DNA from: Candidatus Aquidulcis sp.
GTDB taxonomy: Bacteria; Chloroflexota; Anaerolineae; UBA4142
Direction: 5' to 3'
Length of the DNA stretch: 49,072 nt
Assembly (NCBI GenBank): GCA_020723345.1
Contig: DYJA01000047.1
Location: forward strand, 1 to 49,072
Numbering within the stretch: the stretch's first letter is position 1; every line of letters begins with the position of its first letter. Shown one piece after another: positions 41,312-48,885 of the stretch. The translations under genes were made by a program, and so were the position numbers. The notes under the pieces are model-generated. The model was given only the letters and a program-made list of their open reading frames with translations. It was not told where the DNA came from and did not search any database.

Positions 41312-42114
41312 TGAACGTTCCTCCGCCATCGTAAGATTATTTTTTCGATCAGGACAACCGTCAGGTACAAAACGATTGCCATGATCGACAAAGTCGCGAC
41401 GGTTGCAAAAAGGAGCGGCGTATCGAGATGACCTTGCGCGAAATTGATCAAGAATCCCAAACCGCGATCCGCCCACATCAATTCGGCGACGATCACGCCG
41501 ATCACCGACAGCGTCACGCCGACGCGCACGCCGCCGAGAAAAATCGGCAGCGCGGCAGGCACTTCGAGTTTCATAAACACTTGCCAACGATTCGCCGCGT
41601 ACGAGCGCAGCAGCGCGCGATATTCGTCGCGCACGCCGCGCACGCCGACAATCGTGTTGACGAGCATCGGAAAAAAAGTGATCAACGCGGCGATGAGCGC
41701 GTTTTGCGCCGAGCCGGTGTTGATCCAAATGATGATCAGCGGCGCGATCGCGACAATTGGAATCGCCTGCGTCGCGATCAGATACGGCGAAACGATTTTC
41801 TCGAGCAGCGGCGACTTTGCCAGCAGATAGCCAACGCTCGACGCAAACACGAACGCGATACTGAACCCCAAACCGATTTCGAATAACGTAATCGAAACAT
41901 GGCGCGGGATGATTCCGTTCTGCCAATACTCGACGAAACTCTCCGCGACTTGGGCAGGCGTAGGCAAAATGAACGCAGGATAGCGGTTGACAACGATGAG
42001 CGTTTCCCACAGCAACAAGAATAATCCCAGCACAAATGGGATCAACAGGTATTGAATATTCGCGCGCACCCAACGCGGCAAGCGCATTTCGGAATTCCAG
42101 TGCAATGTTCTCAT
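41308..42114 (-). CDS. ribX: Riboflavin-type ABC transporter permease
   Basis: Inner-membrane permease of 268 residues with six helices and the EAA-like loop (EYRALLRSYAANRWQVFMKLEVPAALP split around the conserved G-less segment), of the SsuC/ThiX family. Overlaps of 4 bases with the genes on both sides (ATGA) show tight translational coupling in the order ATPase, permease, binding protein. Cargo is inferred from the FMN riboswitch. Confidence 0.82.
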   Translation of the reverse strand: MRTLHWNSEMRLPRWVRANIQYLLIPFVLGLFLLLWETLIVVNRYPAFILPTPAQVAESFVEYWQNGIIPRHVSITLFEIGLGFSIAFVFASSVGYLLAKSPLLEKIVSPYLIATQAIPIVAIAPLIIIWINTGSAQNALIAALITFFPMLVNTIVGVRGVRDEYRALLRSYAANRWQVFMKLEVPAALPIFLGGVRVGVTLSVIGVIVAELMWADRGLGFLINFAQGHLDTPLLFATVATLSIMAIVLYLTVVLIEKIILRWRRNVQ

Positions 42115-42902
42115 CTTACGCCATTCTGCTCTTCATTCAACCCCAACACCGCGCGCACCTCGCGCAGCAATTCCCAATAGCGCGGGAGTTCGCGCGTCGC
42201 CGGCGTGCGCGGGCGCGGCAGATCGATCTCGATCACGCGCTCGATACGCCCGGGACGCGGCGACATGACCGCGACGCGATCCGACAAGCGCACCGCTTCC
42301 GGTACGCTGTGTGTGACAAACACAATCGTCACGCGCGTCCGCGCCCAAATCTCGAGTAGTTCGCGCCCTAAGCGCTCGCGCGTGATTTCGTCCAGCGCGC
42401 CGAACGGCTCGTCCATCAGCAAAATCGTCGGGCGATACGCGAGCGCGCGGGCAATCGAAACTTGCATCTGCATTCCCGCCGAAAGTTCGCCGGGATAGCG
42501 CGCGGCGAAATCGCGCAGGCGAATCAAGTCGAGCAGGTCGCGCGTGCGCTGTTGGCGTTCCGCGCGCGGCGCGCCGACGACTTCCAGCGGCAGTTCGACG
42601 TTGCGCGCGATGTTGCGCCACTCCATCAAAGTCGGCGCTTGAAAAACGATGCCGCACTCGCGCGCGCGGCGCGCGGCGTCGGGCGATTTGCCATTGACGA
42701 CGATCCGCCCCGCGCTCGGCGCGAGTAAATCGCCGATCATGCGCAGCAAAGTGGATTTGCCGCAGCCCGACGCGCCGATGATCGAAAGAAATTCGCCCGC
42801 GCGAATATTCAGCGACACGTCGCGCAGCGCGAGTACGCTATCGCGCGCGTGTCCGTACTGCTTGCTGACCGATTCGATGGCGATGAGAGTGTGATTATCC
42901 AT
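42111..42902 (-). CDS. Riboflavin-type ABC transporter ATP-binding protein
   Basis: ATPase of 263 residues of the SsuB/TauB family that energises the importer. Walker A GASGCGKST, Q-loop VFQAPTLMEW, signature LSAGMQMQVSIARAL (LSAGM instead of the usual LSGGM or LSGGQ), Walker B ILLMDEPFGALDE and the switch histidine VTHS are present. The frame is open to 42980, but the upstream part is the riboswitch expression platform; the ATG at 42902 (MDNHTLIAI) is right. It leads the operon controlled by the FMN riboswitch. Confidence 0.9.
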   Translation of the reverse strand: MDNHTLIAIESVSKQYGHARDSVLALRDVSLNIRAGEFLSIIGASGCGKSTLLRMIGDLLAPSAGRIVVNGKSPDAARRARECGIVFQAPTLMEWRNIARNVELPLEVVGAPRAERQQRTRDLLDLIRLRDFAARYPGELSAGMQMQVSIARALAYRPTILLMDEPFGALDEITRERLGRELLEIWARTRVTIVFVTHSVPEAVRLSDRVAVMSPRPGRIERVIEIDLPRPRTPATRELPRYWELLREVRAVLGLNEEQNGVR

Positions 42903-42910
42903 TTCGCTCA

Positions 42911-42938
42911 GTAGGACAATTTTGTAAAATTGTCCAAC
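42911..42938. repeat. GTAGGACAA-family palindrome in the riboswitch leader
   Basis: Arms GGACAATTTT/AAAATTGTCC around a GT centre (42914-42935), flanked by GTA and AAC as at 10630 and 45848. It lies between the riboswitch terminator and the ATG, close to where a ribosome-binding site should be, and could hide the start region. Confidence 0.85.
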
Positions 42939-42943
42939 AAAAC

Positions 42944-42971
42944 AAAAACCCCGAAGCCAATTTCTCCGGGG
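42944..42971 (-). terminator. Terminator of the FMN riboswitch
   Basis: On the minus strand CCCCGGAG, a short loop, CTTCGGGG, then TTTTTG. It follows the aptamer by about 60 bases, as expected of the expression platform that stops transcription when FMN is bound. Confidence 0.85.
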
Positions 42972-43030
42972 CAAGCGCACGCCAACAAACGTCGCCGCGC
43001 GCGCAAGCGCGGCAAGACGCGTTGTGCTGT

Positions 43031-43177
43031 ACCTTCTCCTATCCAGACTATACTGTCGGCGTCGGATTTGGACCGACTCGTGCTTTGTCCATCGTACAAC
43101 GGACGCGGCTCGTGGGCTTGTTTAGTGCGATTGCACAAACCTACCACCGATCGGGAATTGCACCCTGCCCCGAAGGT
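43031..43177 (-). promoter_or_regulatory. FMN riboswitch (RFN element)
   Basis: On the minus strand the conserved blocks occur in order: CTTCGGGGCAGGGTG, AATTCCCGATCGGTGGTA, GAGTCGG...CCGACAGTATAGTC and TGGATAGGAGAAGG. Together they form the closing stem P1 and the six-helix FMN aptamer. One core position is GCAATTCCC where GAAATTCCC is usual. It senses FMN and should switch off the downstream ABC importer when flavin is plentiful. About 130 bases separate its end from the first ATG, including a terminator and a palindrome. Confidence 0.95.
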
Positions 43178-43193
43178 TTATTCACTTGATTCA

Positions 43194-43222
43194 AGTATAT
43201 CGCGCTTGAAGGAATCTGTCAA
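43194..43222 (-). promoter_or_regulatory. Promoter of the FMN-riboswitch operon
   Basis: On the minus strand TTGACA (43222-43217), 17 bp, TATACT (43199-43194). The transcript would begin about 10 bases before the first aptamer stem. Confidence 0.8.
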
Positions 43223-43249
43223 ACTCAACGAGACCCGCATGATTTTTTG

Positions 43250-43276
43250 TTGATTCGGATCGAGATGTGTTATAAT
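43250..43276 (+). promoter_or_regulatory. Possible promoter of the third lyase gene
   Basis: TATAAT at 43271-43276 with a weak TTGATT at 43250-43255 (15 bp). Start of transcription would be about 14 bases before the ATG at 43297, divergent from the riboswitch promoter. Confidence 0.45.
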
Positions 43277-43296
43277 CATATCGCCGAGACAAAACT

Positions 43297-45324
43297 ATGC
43301 CAATCTTCCATTCCAACGATCTAGCCCGCGCGCGTCAGCGCGTCAAGGAAAATTCCTGGTCTGCCAAAATCCTCGCCGCGATTCGCGCGCGCGCGGACGA
43401 CTGGCTCGCGCATCCCGCCAAGGTACCCACGCTCGCCGGGGGCTGGGTCCACGATTACGCCTGCCCCGATCACTGGTGCGCGCTCGCGTTCGATCCGGCG
43501 TCGCCGTACGCGCACCGGTGTCCGCACGGCGAGACGCGCGCGGGCGACAAATTGGACGCGGCGTGGCGCGTGTTGGAGCATCGCCGCATCGCGAATGCCG
43601 CGCGCGACCTCGCACTGATTTTCGCGCTGACCGATGAGCACACGTACGCAAATGCCGCGTGCAAGATTCTATCGCAGTACGCGCACCAGTACGCGAATTA
43701 TGCCGGAGCAGACAGCGCGCCGGGGTGGATGCTCAAAGGACGCGTGTTTCAGCAAGCCCTCACCGAAGCGATTTGGACGATTCCGATCGCGCAAGCGTAC
43801 GACCTCATTCGGATGTCGCTGTACGAAGAACAAGACGCGCAGATCGTCAACGCGCTCTTGCGTCCAATCGTCGGCACGCTCAGCATCGCGCAGGACGATT
43901 TGGTCAATCAGCAAAAGAAACTCCAAAGTAATTACAACGCGTGGTTGATTGCCGCGCTCGGTCTGCTCGGTTACGCGCTGCGCGATCCCGTTCTCGTCGA
44001 ACACGCGATTGACAGTCCCGCCGGTTTTCGCGCGCACCTTGCCGCCGCGATTCTGCCCGATGGCTGGGAACACGAAGGAACGCCCTACTATCACAATTTC
44101 GTAGCCCTCGGCTACACGATTCTCGCGCAAGCCGCGCGCGCGAATGACCGCGACCTTTACGCCGAACGCGGACCCGGCGGACAATCCATCGAAGCGATGT
44201 GGCGCGCGTTTGCCGCGCTCGCGTTCCCCGACGGTACGATTCCACAGATCGGCGACGGCGCGTATTGGCGCGGCAGCACGTTCGCCGCGGAAATTTGCGA
44301 GACGTACGAAGTCGCGCTCGCGCGGACGGACGATCCTGAATTCGCGTGGCTGCTCAAATGTACGTACGATTTGTCATTGCGAGGAGCGCATCCTGAGCGG
44401 AGCGGAGCGCAGTCGAAGGATCGCGCGACGAAGCAATCCCCAAGTGACGCGGAGATCGCTTCGCACCAACCGCTCGCAATGACAGCGCGCACACGCGACG
44501 CCTGGACGGCGCTGCTCTTCGCCGAACGCGACCTCGCCGACGCGCCAACGCCCGCGCGCAAATCGGTTTGCTTTTCCTCCGTCGGCATCGCGGTTCTGCG
44601 CGATCATACGAACACCCAACAAGTTTGCGTTCCGTTTGGCGCGTACGCCGGCGCGCACAGTCATCTCGACCGCGCGGCGATCCAGGTTTTTCCCTGGTCG
44701 ACGGATCCGGGCAACACTCCGTACGGCACCGCGGCGCGCGCCGAGTGGTATCGCCAAACTGCCGCGCACAACACCATCGTCGTGGATGGACAACCGCAAA
44801 CAGAGTGCCAAGCGCAATTGCTCAACTTTGAAGTCACGCCCGACACGACGATTCTGTGGCTTTCAGCAGACGAGGCGTATCCCGGCGTGCGCCTGACGCG
44901 CTTGATCACGATGGCGAATGGCATCGTCAAAGAATCGACGCTCGTCGATTCCGACACGGATCACACCTACGATTGGATCGTTCACCTCGACGACGAATGT
45001 GAAATCGCCGACTTGGTGCTAGAACCTGTCCTCGGCGAATTCGCCGAGACCGGCGCGTATCGTTTTATCGTCCCGTACGCGCGGCGACGGTACGCGGGCA
45101 AATTTCTAGTCCGAGCCAAATGCGCGGAAAAACCTTTGCGCTTGACGGTCACCGCCGACGCGCCGCTCGAAATCATTCTCGCTCGCGCGCCCGCGCGCGC
45201 CGACGCGCCGCTCAAGCCGCGCCAAATGCTGATCGCGCGCGCGCGCCAACACCGCGTCAATTTCGTTGTGACAAGCCAGGTGACAAGAACACGAGACGGG
45301 AGAAGAAGGCATGAGAGGGGATGA
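43297..45324 (+). CDS. Heparinase II/III-family lyase-like protein, cytoplasmic, with altered active-site motif
   Basis: Protein of 675 residues, alpha-toroid domain then heparinase II/III beta-sandwich, no signal peptide. It has the family's early Cys/His-rich segment (ACPDHWC, HRCPHGE), DGWEHEGTPYYHN (255-267) and AHSHLDRAAI (about 452). Where the other two lyases have Asn-His (QNHNW, RHNHQSW), this one has S-N212-Y213-N-A-W. The neutralising histidine is replaced by tyrosine, so activity or specificity may differ. Residues 359-396 are encoded by an inserted 114-bp repeat element, exactly 38 codons. The C-terminal tail TRTRDGRRRHERG and the TGA come from another repeat. It has its own weak promoter and no strong ribosome-binding site. 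Confidence 0.78.
   Translation: MPIFHSNDLARARQRVKENSWSAKILAAIRARADDWLAHPAKVPTLAGGWVHDYACPDHWCALAFDPASPYAHRCPHGETRAGDKLDAAWRVLEHRRIANAARDLALIFALTDEHTYANAACKILSQYAHQYANYAGADSAPGWMLKGRVFQQALTEAIWTIPIAQAYDLIRMSLYEEQDAQIVNALLRPIVGTLSIAQDDLVNQQKKLQSNYNAWLIAALGLLGYALRDPVLVEHAIDSPAGFRAHLAAAILPDGWEHEGTPYYHNFVALGYTILAQAARANDRDLYAERGPGGQSIEAMWRAFAALAFPDGTIPQIGDGAYWRGSTFAAEICETYEVALARTDDPEFAWLLKCTYDLSLRGAHPERSGAQSKDRATKQSPSDAEIASHQPLAMTARTRDAWTALLFAERDLADAPTPARKSVCFSSVGIAVLRDHTNTQQVCVPFGAYAGAHSHLDRAAIQVFPWSTDPGNTPYGTAARAEWYRQTAAHNTIVVDGQPQTECQAQLLNFEVTPDTTILWLSADEAYPGVRLTRLITMANGIVKESTLVDSDTDHTYDWIVHLDDECEIADLVLEPVLGEFAETGAYRFIVPYARRRYAGKFLVRAKCAEKPLRLTVTADAPLEIILARAPARADAPLKPRQMLIARARQHRVNFVVTSQVTRTRDGRRRHERG
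44371..44484. repeat. TTGTCATTGCGAG element inserted in frame in the lyase gene
   Basis: 114-bp copy of the element at 27451-27540, with ends TTGTCATTGCGAG and CTCGCAATGACA and the shared interior CGCGACGAAGCAATCCCCAA (44424-44443). An extra inverted segment, ATCCTGAGCG...CGAAGGAT (44390-44422), is nested in it. Its length is a multiple of three and it has no stop in the gene's frame. Confidence 0.92.
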
Positions 45325-45439
45325 AAAGGCAGAAGAGGACGGAGACGGCAAAGAAGGCGACGAAGGCGCGATAGCCCTCTACGCCCTCCGTGCCTTCTCC
45401 GCCATCTGAGACTTCTGATGCCCTCTTCTCCCTTCTCAC
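45268..45439. repeat. Long word-repeat hairpin around the lyase 3' end
   Basis: Left arm of purine-rich GAAGGC/GAGAAG words (about 45290-45368), right arm of inverted GCCCTC/GCCTTCTC words (about 45371-45436). The lyase TGA (45322-45324) lies in the left arm. The same word style recurs at 47557-47700. The 144-base spacer before the YbjQ gene is otherwise its AAGGAGG site. Confidence 0.82.
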
Positions 45440-45468
45440 GATGCAAACGATAGACTCAAGGAGGATCT

Positions 45469-45810
45469 ATGGCAACAACAATTTCCCCAGAGATGGTGAC
45501 GACCGGTTTTGAGTTAGCCGGTTACCGCGTCACCCGGCAATTTGGCGTCGTGCGCGGAATCACGGTTCGTTCGCGCAGCGCGCTCGGCAATCTCGCGGGC
45601 GGCATCCAGGCGATCTTCGGCGGCAACATCACGATTTACACGGAACTGTGCGAGCACGCGCGCGCCGAAGCGTTCGCGTTGATGGTGCAACACGCGCAAG
45701 AACTTGGCGCGAACGCGATCATCGGCGTGCGGTACGACGCGAACGAGGTGATGGAAGGCATCACCGAAGTGCTCGCGTATGGCACCGCCGTCATCGCGGA
45801 TCGCGCGTAA
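45469..45810 (+). CDS. YbjQ/UPF0145-family protein
   Basis: Small cytoplasmic protein of 113 residues. GYRVTRQFGVVRGITVRSR and AFALMVQHAQELGANAIIGVRYDANE are the family's conserved blocks; the family is annotated as a putative heavy-metal-binding domain and forms oligomers. Its role is not established. AAGGAGG precedes the ATG. No functional link to neighbours is obvious. Confidence 0.88.
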   Translation: MATTISPEMVTTGFELAGYRVTRQFGVVRGITVRSRSALGNLAGGIQAIFGGNITIYTELCEHARAEAFALMVQHAQELGANAIIGVRYDANEVMEGITEVLAYGTAVIADRA

Positions 45811-45815
45811 CAATT

Positions 45816-45844
45816 TTGACGCGACTGCCGCGTTGTGTTATGAT
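45816..45844 (+). promoter_or_regulatory. Promoter of the clan-A glycosidase gene
   Basis: TTGACG (45816-45821), 17 bp, TATGAT (45839-45844). The start of transcription would fall within the adjoining palindrome at 45848-45874. Confidence 0.65.
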
Positions 45845-45847
45845 GAA

Positions 45848-45874
45848 GTAGGACAAGTTTGCCAACTTGCCCTA
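45848..45874. repeat. GTAGGACAA-family palindrome at a transcript 5' end
   Basis: Imperfect palindrome TAGGACAAGTTTG/CCAACTTGCCCTA (45849-45874), third member of the family with 10630 and 42911. It would form a 5' terminal hairpin in the mRNA of the glycosidase gene. Confidence 0.8.
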
Positions 45875-45888
45875 TCAGGAGTCTCCCT

Positions 45889-47580
45889 TTGAAATCGCGT
45901 CCTTTTCGTCTTTTCCTCGCGCTCGTCGCGCTGGGCGCGCTCGTCGGCTTGTCGTACACCGTCGCGACCTGGGTGCAAGCCGACACGCTGCCCGCCGCGC
46001 CCGTTCCGCCGCGCACAATTCCGGATACCGACGTAAATCCGTACGGCGCGAATTTTTTCCTCGACCGCGAAGTGGAAGATTGGAAACGCGACCGCACGGT
46101 GCGGATGGCGCGCGAAGCCGGCATCGTGTGGGCGAAACAACAATTCTCGTGGGAAGAAATCGAAAAGCGCAAAGGACAATTCGACTGGAGCAAATCGGAT
46201 CAAATCGTCGCGACGTTCGAAAAGTACGGCTTGCAGATCATCGCGCGTTTGGATCGTCCGCCCGCATGGTCGCACAAAGACAAGACGATTCCGCAAGCGC
46301 CGCCGGACGATCTCAACGATTACGGCGATTTCGTCGACGCGTTCGTGCGCCGGTACATCGGGCGCGTCAACTATATTCAGATTTGGAACGAGCCGAACAT
46401 TTTCCCCGAATGGGGCAATCGTCCGGTCGATCCCACCGGTTACGCGGCGATGTTGGAAATCGCGTACACGCGCGCCAAAGCCGCCAACCCCAACGTGCGC
46501 GTCCTCTCCGCGCCGCTCGCCATCACCCTCGGCGAAGGATGGTCGGCAAATTCCGAATTCTGGCGGCACATGAACGATCTGGATTTTCTCGACGCGCTGT
46601 ACAAAGCCGGAGCCAAAGATTATTTCGATATCCTCTCCGCGAACGCGTTCGGCTTGCGCGCCGCGCCGGACGATCCGCCCGATCCCAAGCAATTGAATTT
46701 TCAGCGCGTCGTGTTGGCGCGCCAAATCATGGAAAAACACAACGACAAGAACAAAGCCGTGTGGATCAACGAGTACGGCTGGAACGCCTCGCCGCCGGAT
46801 TTCACCAAAGAGCAATTGCTGTGGGGACGCGTCACCGAGCAACAACAAGCCGAGTACACCGTGCGCGGTCTCCAATACGCGCACGCAAATTGGCAATGGG
46901 CAGGTGTGTTCAATGTGTGGTACTTTCGCCAGGTCGGCGACATTACGCCCGAACGCTCCGATTATTATTTTCGGATGGTGGATGTTGACTTTACGCCGCG
47001 CTTGGTGTACTTGCGCTTGAAAGAAACCGCGACTTTTCCCCAAGTCGCGCAACCGGGGACATATCAAGAGACCGACATCGCGATGCTCTTACGCAACGAT
47101 CGCGATGTGCTGGCAGCCAATGCTTGGCAGCCCCATCTTGATCCCAACGCCAGCGGAGGCAGCGAAACCGTGACGCGCGCGCCGGGCGCGCGCGCGATCG
47201 TCAAATTCTGGGGCGATAGTTTCGAATTCATCATGCGGCGCGGACCGACCGAAGGACGCGCGTGGATCACGCTCGACGGTCGTCCCGCGCAAGGGCTGCC
47301 GCTCGACACGAACGGCAACAGTTACGTCGATCTGTCCGCGCCGAACGAGCAGTGGCAAGTACGCGTGCCGGTCGCGAAAAAGATCATGCGCGGCACGCAC
47401 ACCGTCGAACTCGTCGTCGGGCAAACCGGCGAAGTCGCGCTGGATGGCTTTGTCGTGTCCGCCGAAGGCAAGCAGGAATTTCCTTGGCTAATCGCGGGTG
47501 GATTGGGCGCGTTGTTCGTCGCGGCAAGCGGATTATTCGCGTGGAGTTGGTCGCGAGCAAGAAGGGATCAGAGGGAGTAA
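45889..47580 (+). CDS. Membrane-anchored glycoside hydrolase of clan GH-A type
   Basis: Protein of about 563 residues with an N-terminal membrane helix or signal anchor (FRLFLALVALGALVGL), a TIM-barrel domain and a C-terminal helix (IAGGLGALFVAASGLFAW) followed by a basic tail. The acid/base glutamate is in IQIWNEPN and the nucleophile glutamate in VWINEYGW, the clan-A arrangement (GH5/GH39-like). A beta domain lies between barrel and C-terminal helix. The catalytic part faces outside. Substrate unknown. An ATG at 45859 is in frame, but those residues come from a palindrome; TTG at 45889, 7 bases after AGGAG, is the better start. The stop is in a repeat. Confidence 0.8.
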   Translation: MKSRPFRLFLALVALGALVGLSYTVATWVQADTLPAAPVPPRTIPDTDVNPYGANFFLDREVEDWKRDRTVRMAREAGIVWAKQQFSWEEIEKRKGQFDWSKSDQIVATFEKYGLQIIARLDRPPAWSHKDKTIPQAPPDDLNDYGDFVDAFVRRYIGRVNYIQIWNEPNIFPEWGNRPVDPTGYAAMLEIAYTRAKAANPNVRVLSAPLAITLGEGWSANSEFWRHMNDLDFLDALYKAGAKDYFDILSANAFGLRAAPDDPPDPKQLNFQRVVLARQIMEKHNDKNKAVWINEYGWNASPPDFTKEQLLWGRVTEQQQAEYTVRGLQYAHANWQWAGVFNVWYFRQVGDITPERSDYYFRMVDVDFTPRLVYLRLKETATFPQVAQPGTYQETDIAMLLRNDRDVLAANAWQPHLDPNASGGSETVTRAPGARAIVKFWGDSFEFIMRRGPTEGRAWITLDGRPAQGLPLDTNGNSYVDLSAPNEQWQVRVPVAKKIMRGTHTVELVVGQTGEVALDGFVVSAEGKQEFPWLIAGGLGALFVAASGLFAWSWSRARRDQRE

Positions 47581-47700
47581 GAAGGCATAAGAGGGCTTGA
47601 GAAGGCAGAGAGGACACGAAGGTGCGCGCCTTCTTCCGCCATCTCTGCCCTCCCTGCCTTCTCTCGCCCTCTGCACCTGCTCACGCCCTCTTATCCCCTC
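47557..47700. repeat. Decamer word-repeat hairpin carrying the glycosidase stop
   Basis: Left arm of roughly 10-bp units (GTAAGAAGGC, ATAAGAGGGC, TTGAGAAGGC, AGAGAGGACA), right arm of inverted GCCTTCT/GCCCTCTTA words (47626-47699). The TAA (47578-47580) is part of the left arm. It fills the whole 147-base spacer. Confidence 0.85.
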
Positions 47701-47727
47701 TTTGCTCTGGGTAACATAGAAAATCGT

Positions 47728-48882
47728 ATGGAAAGATCTCCATTGACCAGAGTTCTGCTGATCCTCCTCATCTGCATCGCCGCGCTGTTTCTCGCGCAGA
47801 TGTTGTGGCAACTCCTGAGCGGTTACGCCGATTTGATTTTGCTGTTCATCCTCGGCTGGTTGGTTTCGTTCGTGCTAAACCCGCTCGTCGTGCAACTGAG
47901 CCAACATCCCCTTCCCGGCGCGTTGCGTCCATTCTTCGAAAGGACGGTGGGACAAACGCGCGCGCAGGCATTGCTGTCGCTCCGTTTGTCGCGCGGCGCG
48001 GCGGTCGTCGTCGTCTATCTCGTCGTCGTGATCGCCATCATCCTCGCGATCGCGCTGCTCGTTCCGCCGGCGATTATGCAGTTGTCGCAGATCGCGAGTC
48101 ATTTCCCGGAATACATGAAGGAAATACCGAAAATCAGCGGTTGGGCGCAGGAGGAAATCGCGAACCTGGGTGTCCGACTGAACGTCGAGCAAGCCGTCCA
48201 GAGCGCGCTCGGCGGACTGCAAAGTTACGCCGCCGAAGCAGTCAAGAACGCGCTGACGATTCTCACCGGGCTGCTCGGTTTCTTCGCCAACTTGTTCCTC
48301 GTGCTGATTATCAGCTTCATCATCGCGCTCGATGGTCCCAATATTCGCAGAATCATCTCCGTCAATCTGATTCCCAAACAATATCACGACGAATTCCGCT
48401 TTTTCGTCGAGAGCGTCGACCGCACGTTTGGCGGATTCATTCGCGGGCAAATCGTTCAAGCGTTCATCGTCGGCATCGGCACCGCGATTGCGATGACGGT
48501 GCTCGAGTTGAATTTCGTTTTGGTCGCGAGTTTGTTTGCGGGTTTGTTCATGCTGATTCCGCTCGTGGGACCGTTCCTCGCTTTGCTGCCGCCATTTTTC
48601 GTCTGCATCGTGCAAACGCCGGAACTCACTGTGTGGCTCGTGCTCGCACTCTTCATCTACCAGTTCATCATCGTCAACGTGCTGATGCCGCGCGTGATGA
48701 GCGAAGCAGTCGGCTTGCATCCGTTGCTCGTCTTTGCCGCGCTGCTCATCAGCGTCAAGATTGCCGGGTTCTGGGGCGCGTTCTTCGGCATTCCGGTCGC
48801 GGGCGTGTTGTGGGCGATGGCGGTCTTCTTCTTCGAGCGCTGGCAACGCGAGCATCCGGCAAACGGAGACGCGGGAAAATAG
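47728..48882 (+). CDS. AI-2E family transporter (PerM/UPF0118)
   Basis: Membrane protein of 384 residues with about eight helices and a central cytoplasmic or external domain (IPKISGWAQEEIANLGVRL). The conserved GPNIRRIISVNLIPKQYHDEF, FIRGQIVQAFIVGIGTAI and VNVLMPRVMSEAVGLHPLLVF blocks identify the family. Members were linked to AI-2 export or ion transport; the role here is unknown. No strong ribosome-binding site. It ends 3 bases before a further open frame. Confidence 0.9.
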   Translation: MERSPLTRVLLILLICIAALFLAQMLWQLLSGYADLILLFILGWLVSFVLNPLVVQLSQHPLPGALRPFFERTVGQTRAQALLSLRLSRGAAVVVVYLVVVIAIILAIALLVPPAIMQLSQIASHFPEYMKEIPKISGWAQEEIANLGVRLNVEQAVQSALGGLQSYAAEAVKNALTILTGLLGFFANLFLVLIISFIIALDGPNIRRIISVNLIPKQYHDEFRFFVESVDRTFGGFIRGQIVQAFIVGIGTAIAMTVLELNFVLVASLFAGLFMLIPLVGPFLALLPPFFVCIVQTPELTVWLVLALFIYQFIIVNVLMPRVMSEAVGLHPLLVFAALLISVKIAGFWGAFFGIPVAGVLWAMAVFFFERWQREHPANGDAGK

Positions 48883-48885
48883 AAA

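Noticed and set aside
42903-42980. N-terminal extension of the riboflavin-type ATPase
   Set aside because: This stretch is the riboswitch terminator and a palindrome; ABC ATPases of this family start close to the Met at 42902.
44371-44484. Pseudogene call for the third lyase because of the inserted repeat
   Set aside because: The insert is exactly 38 codons without stop or frameshift, and both domains flank it intact.
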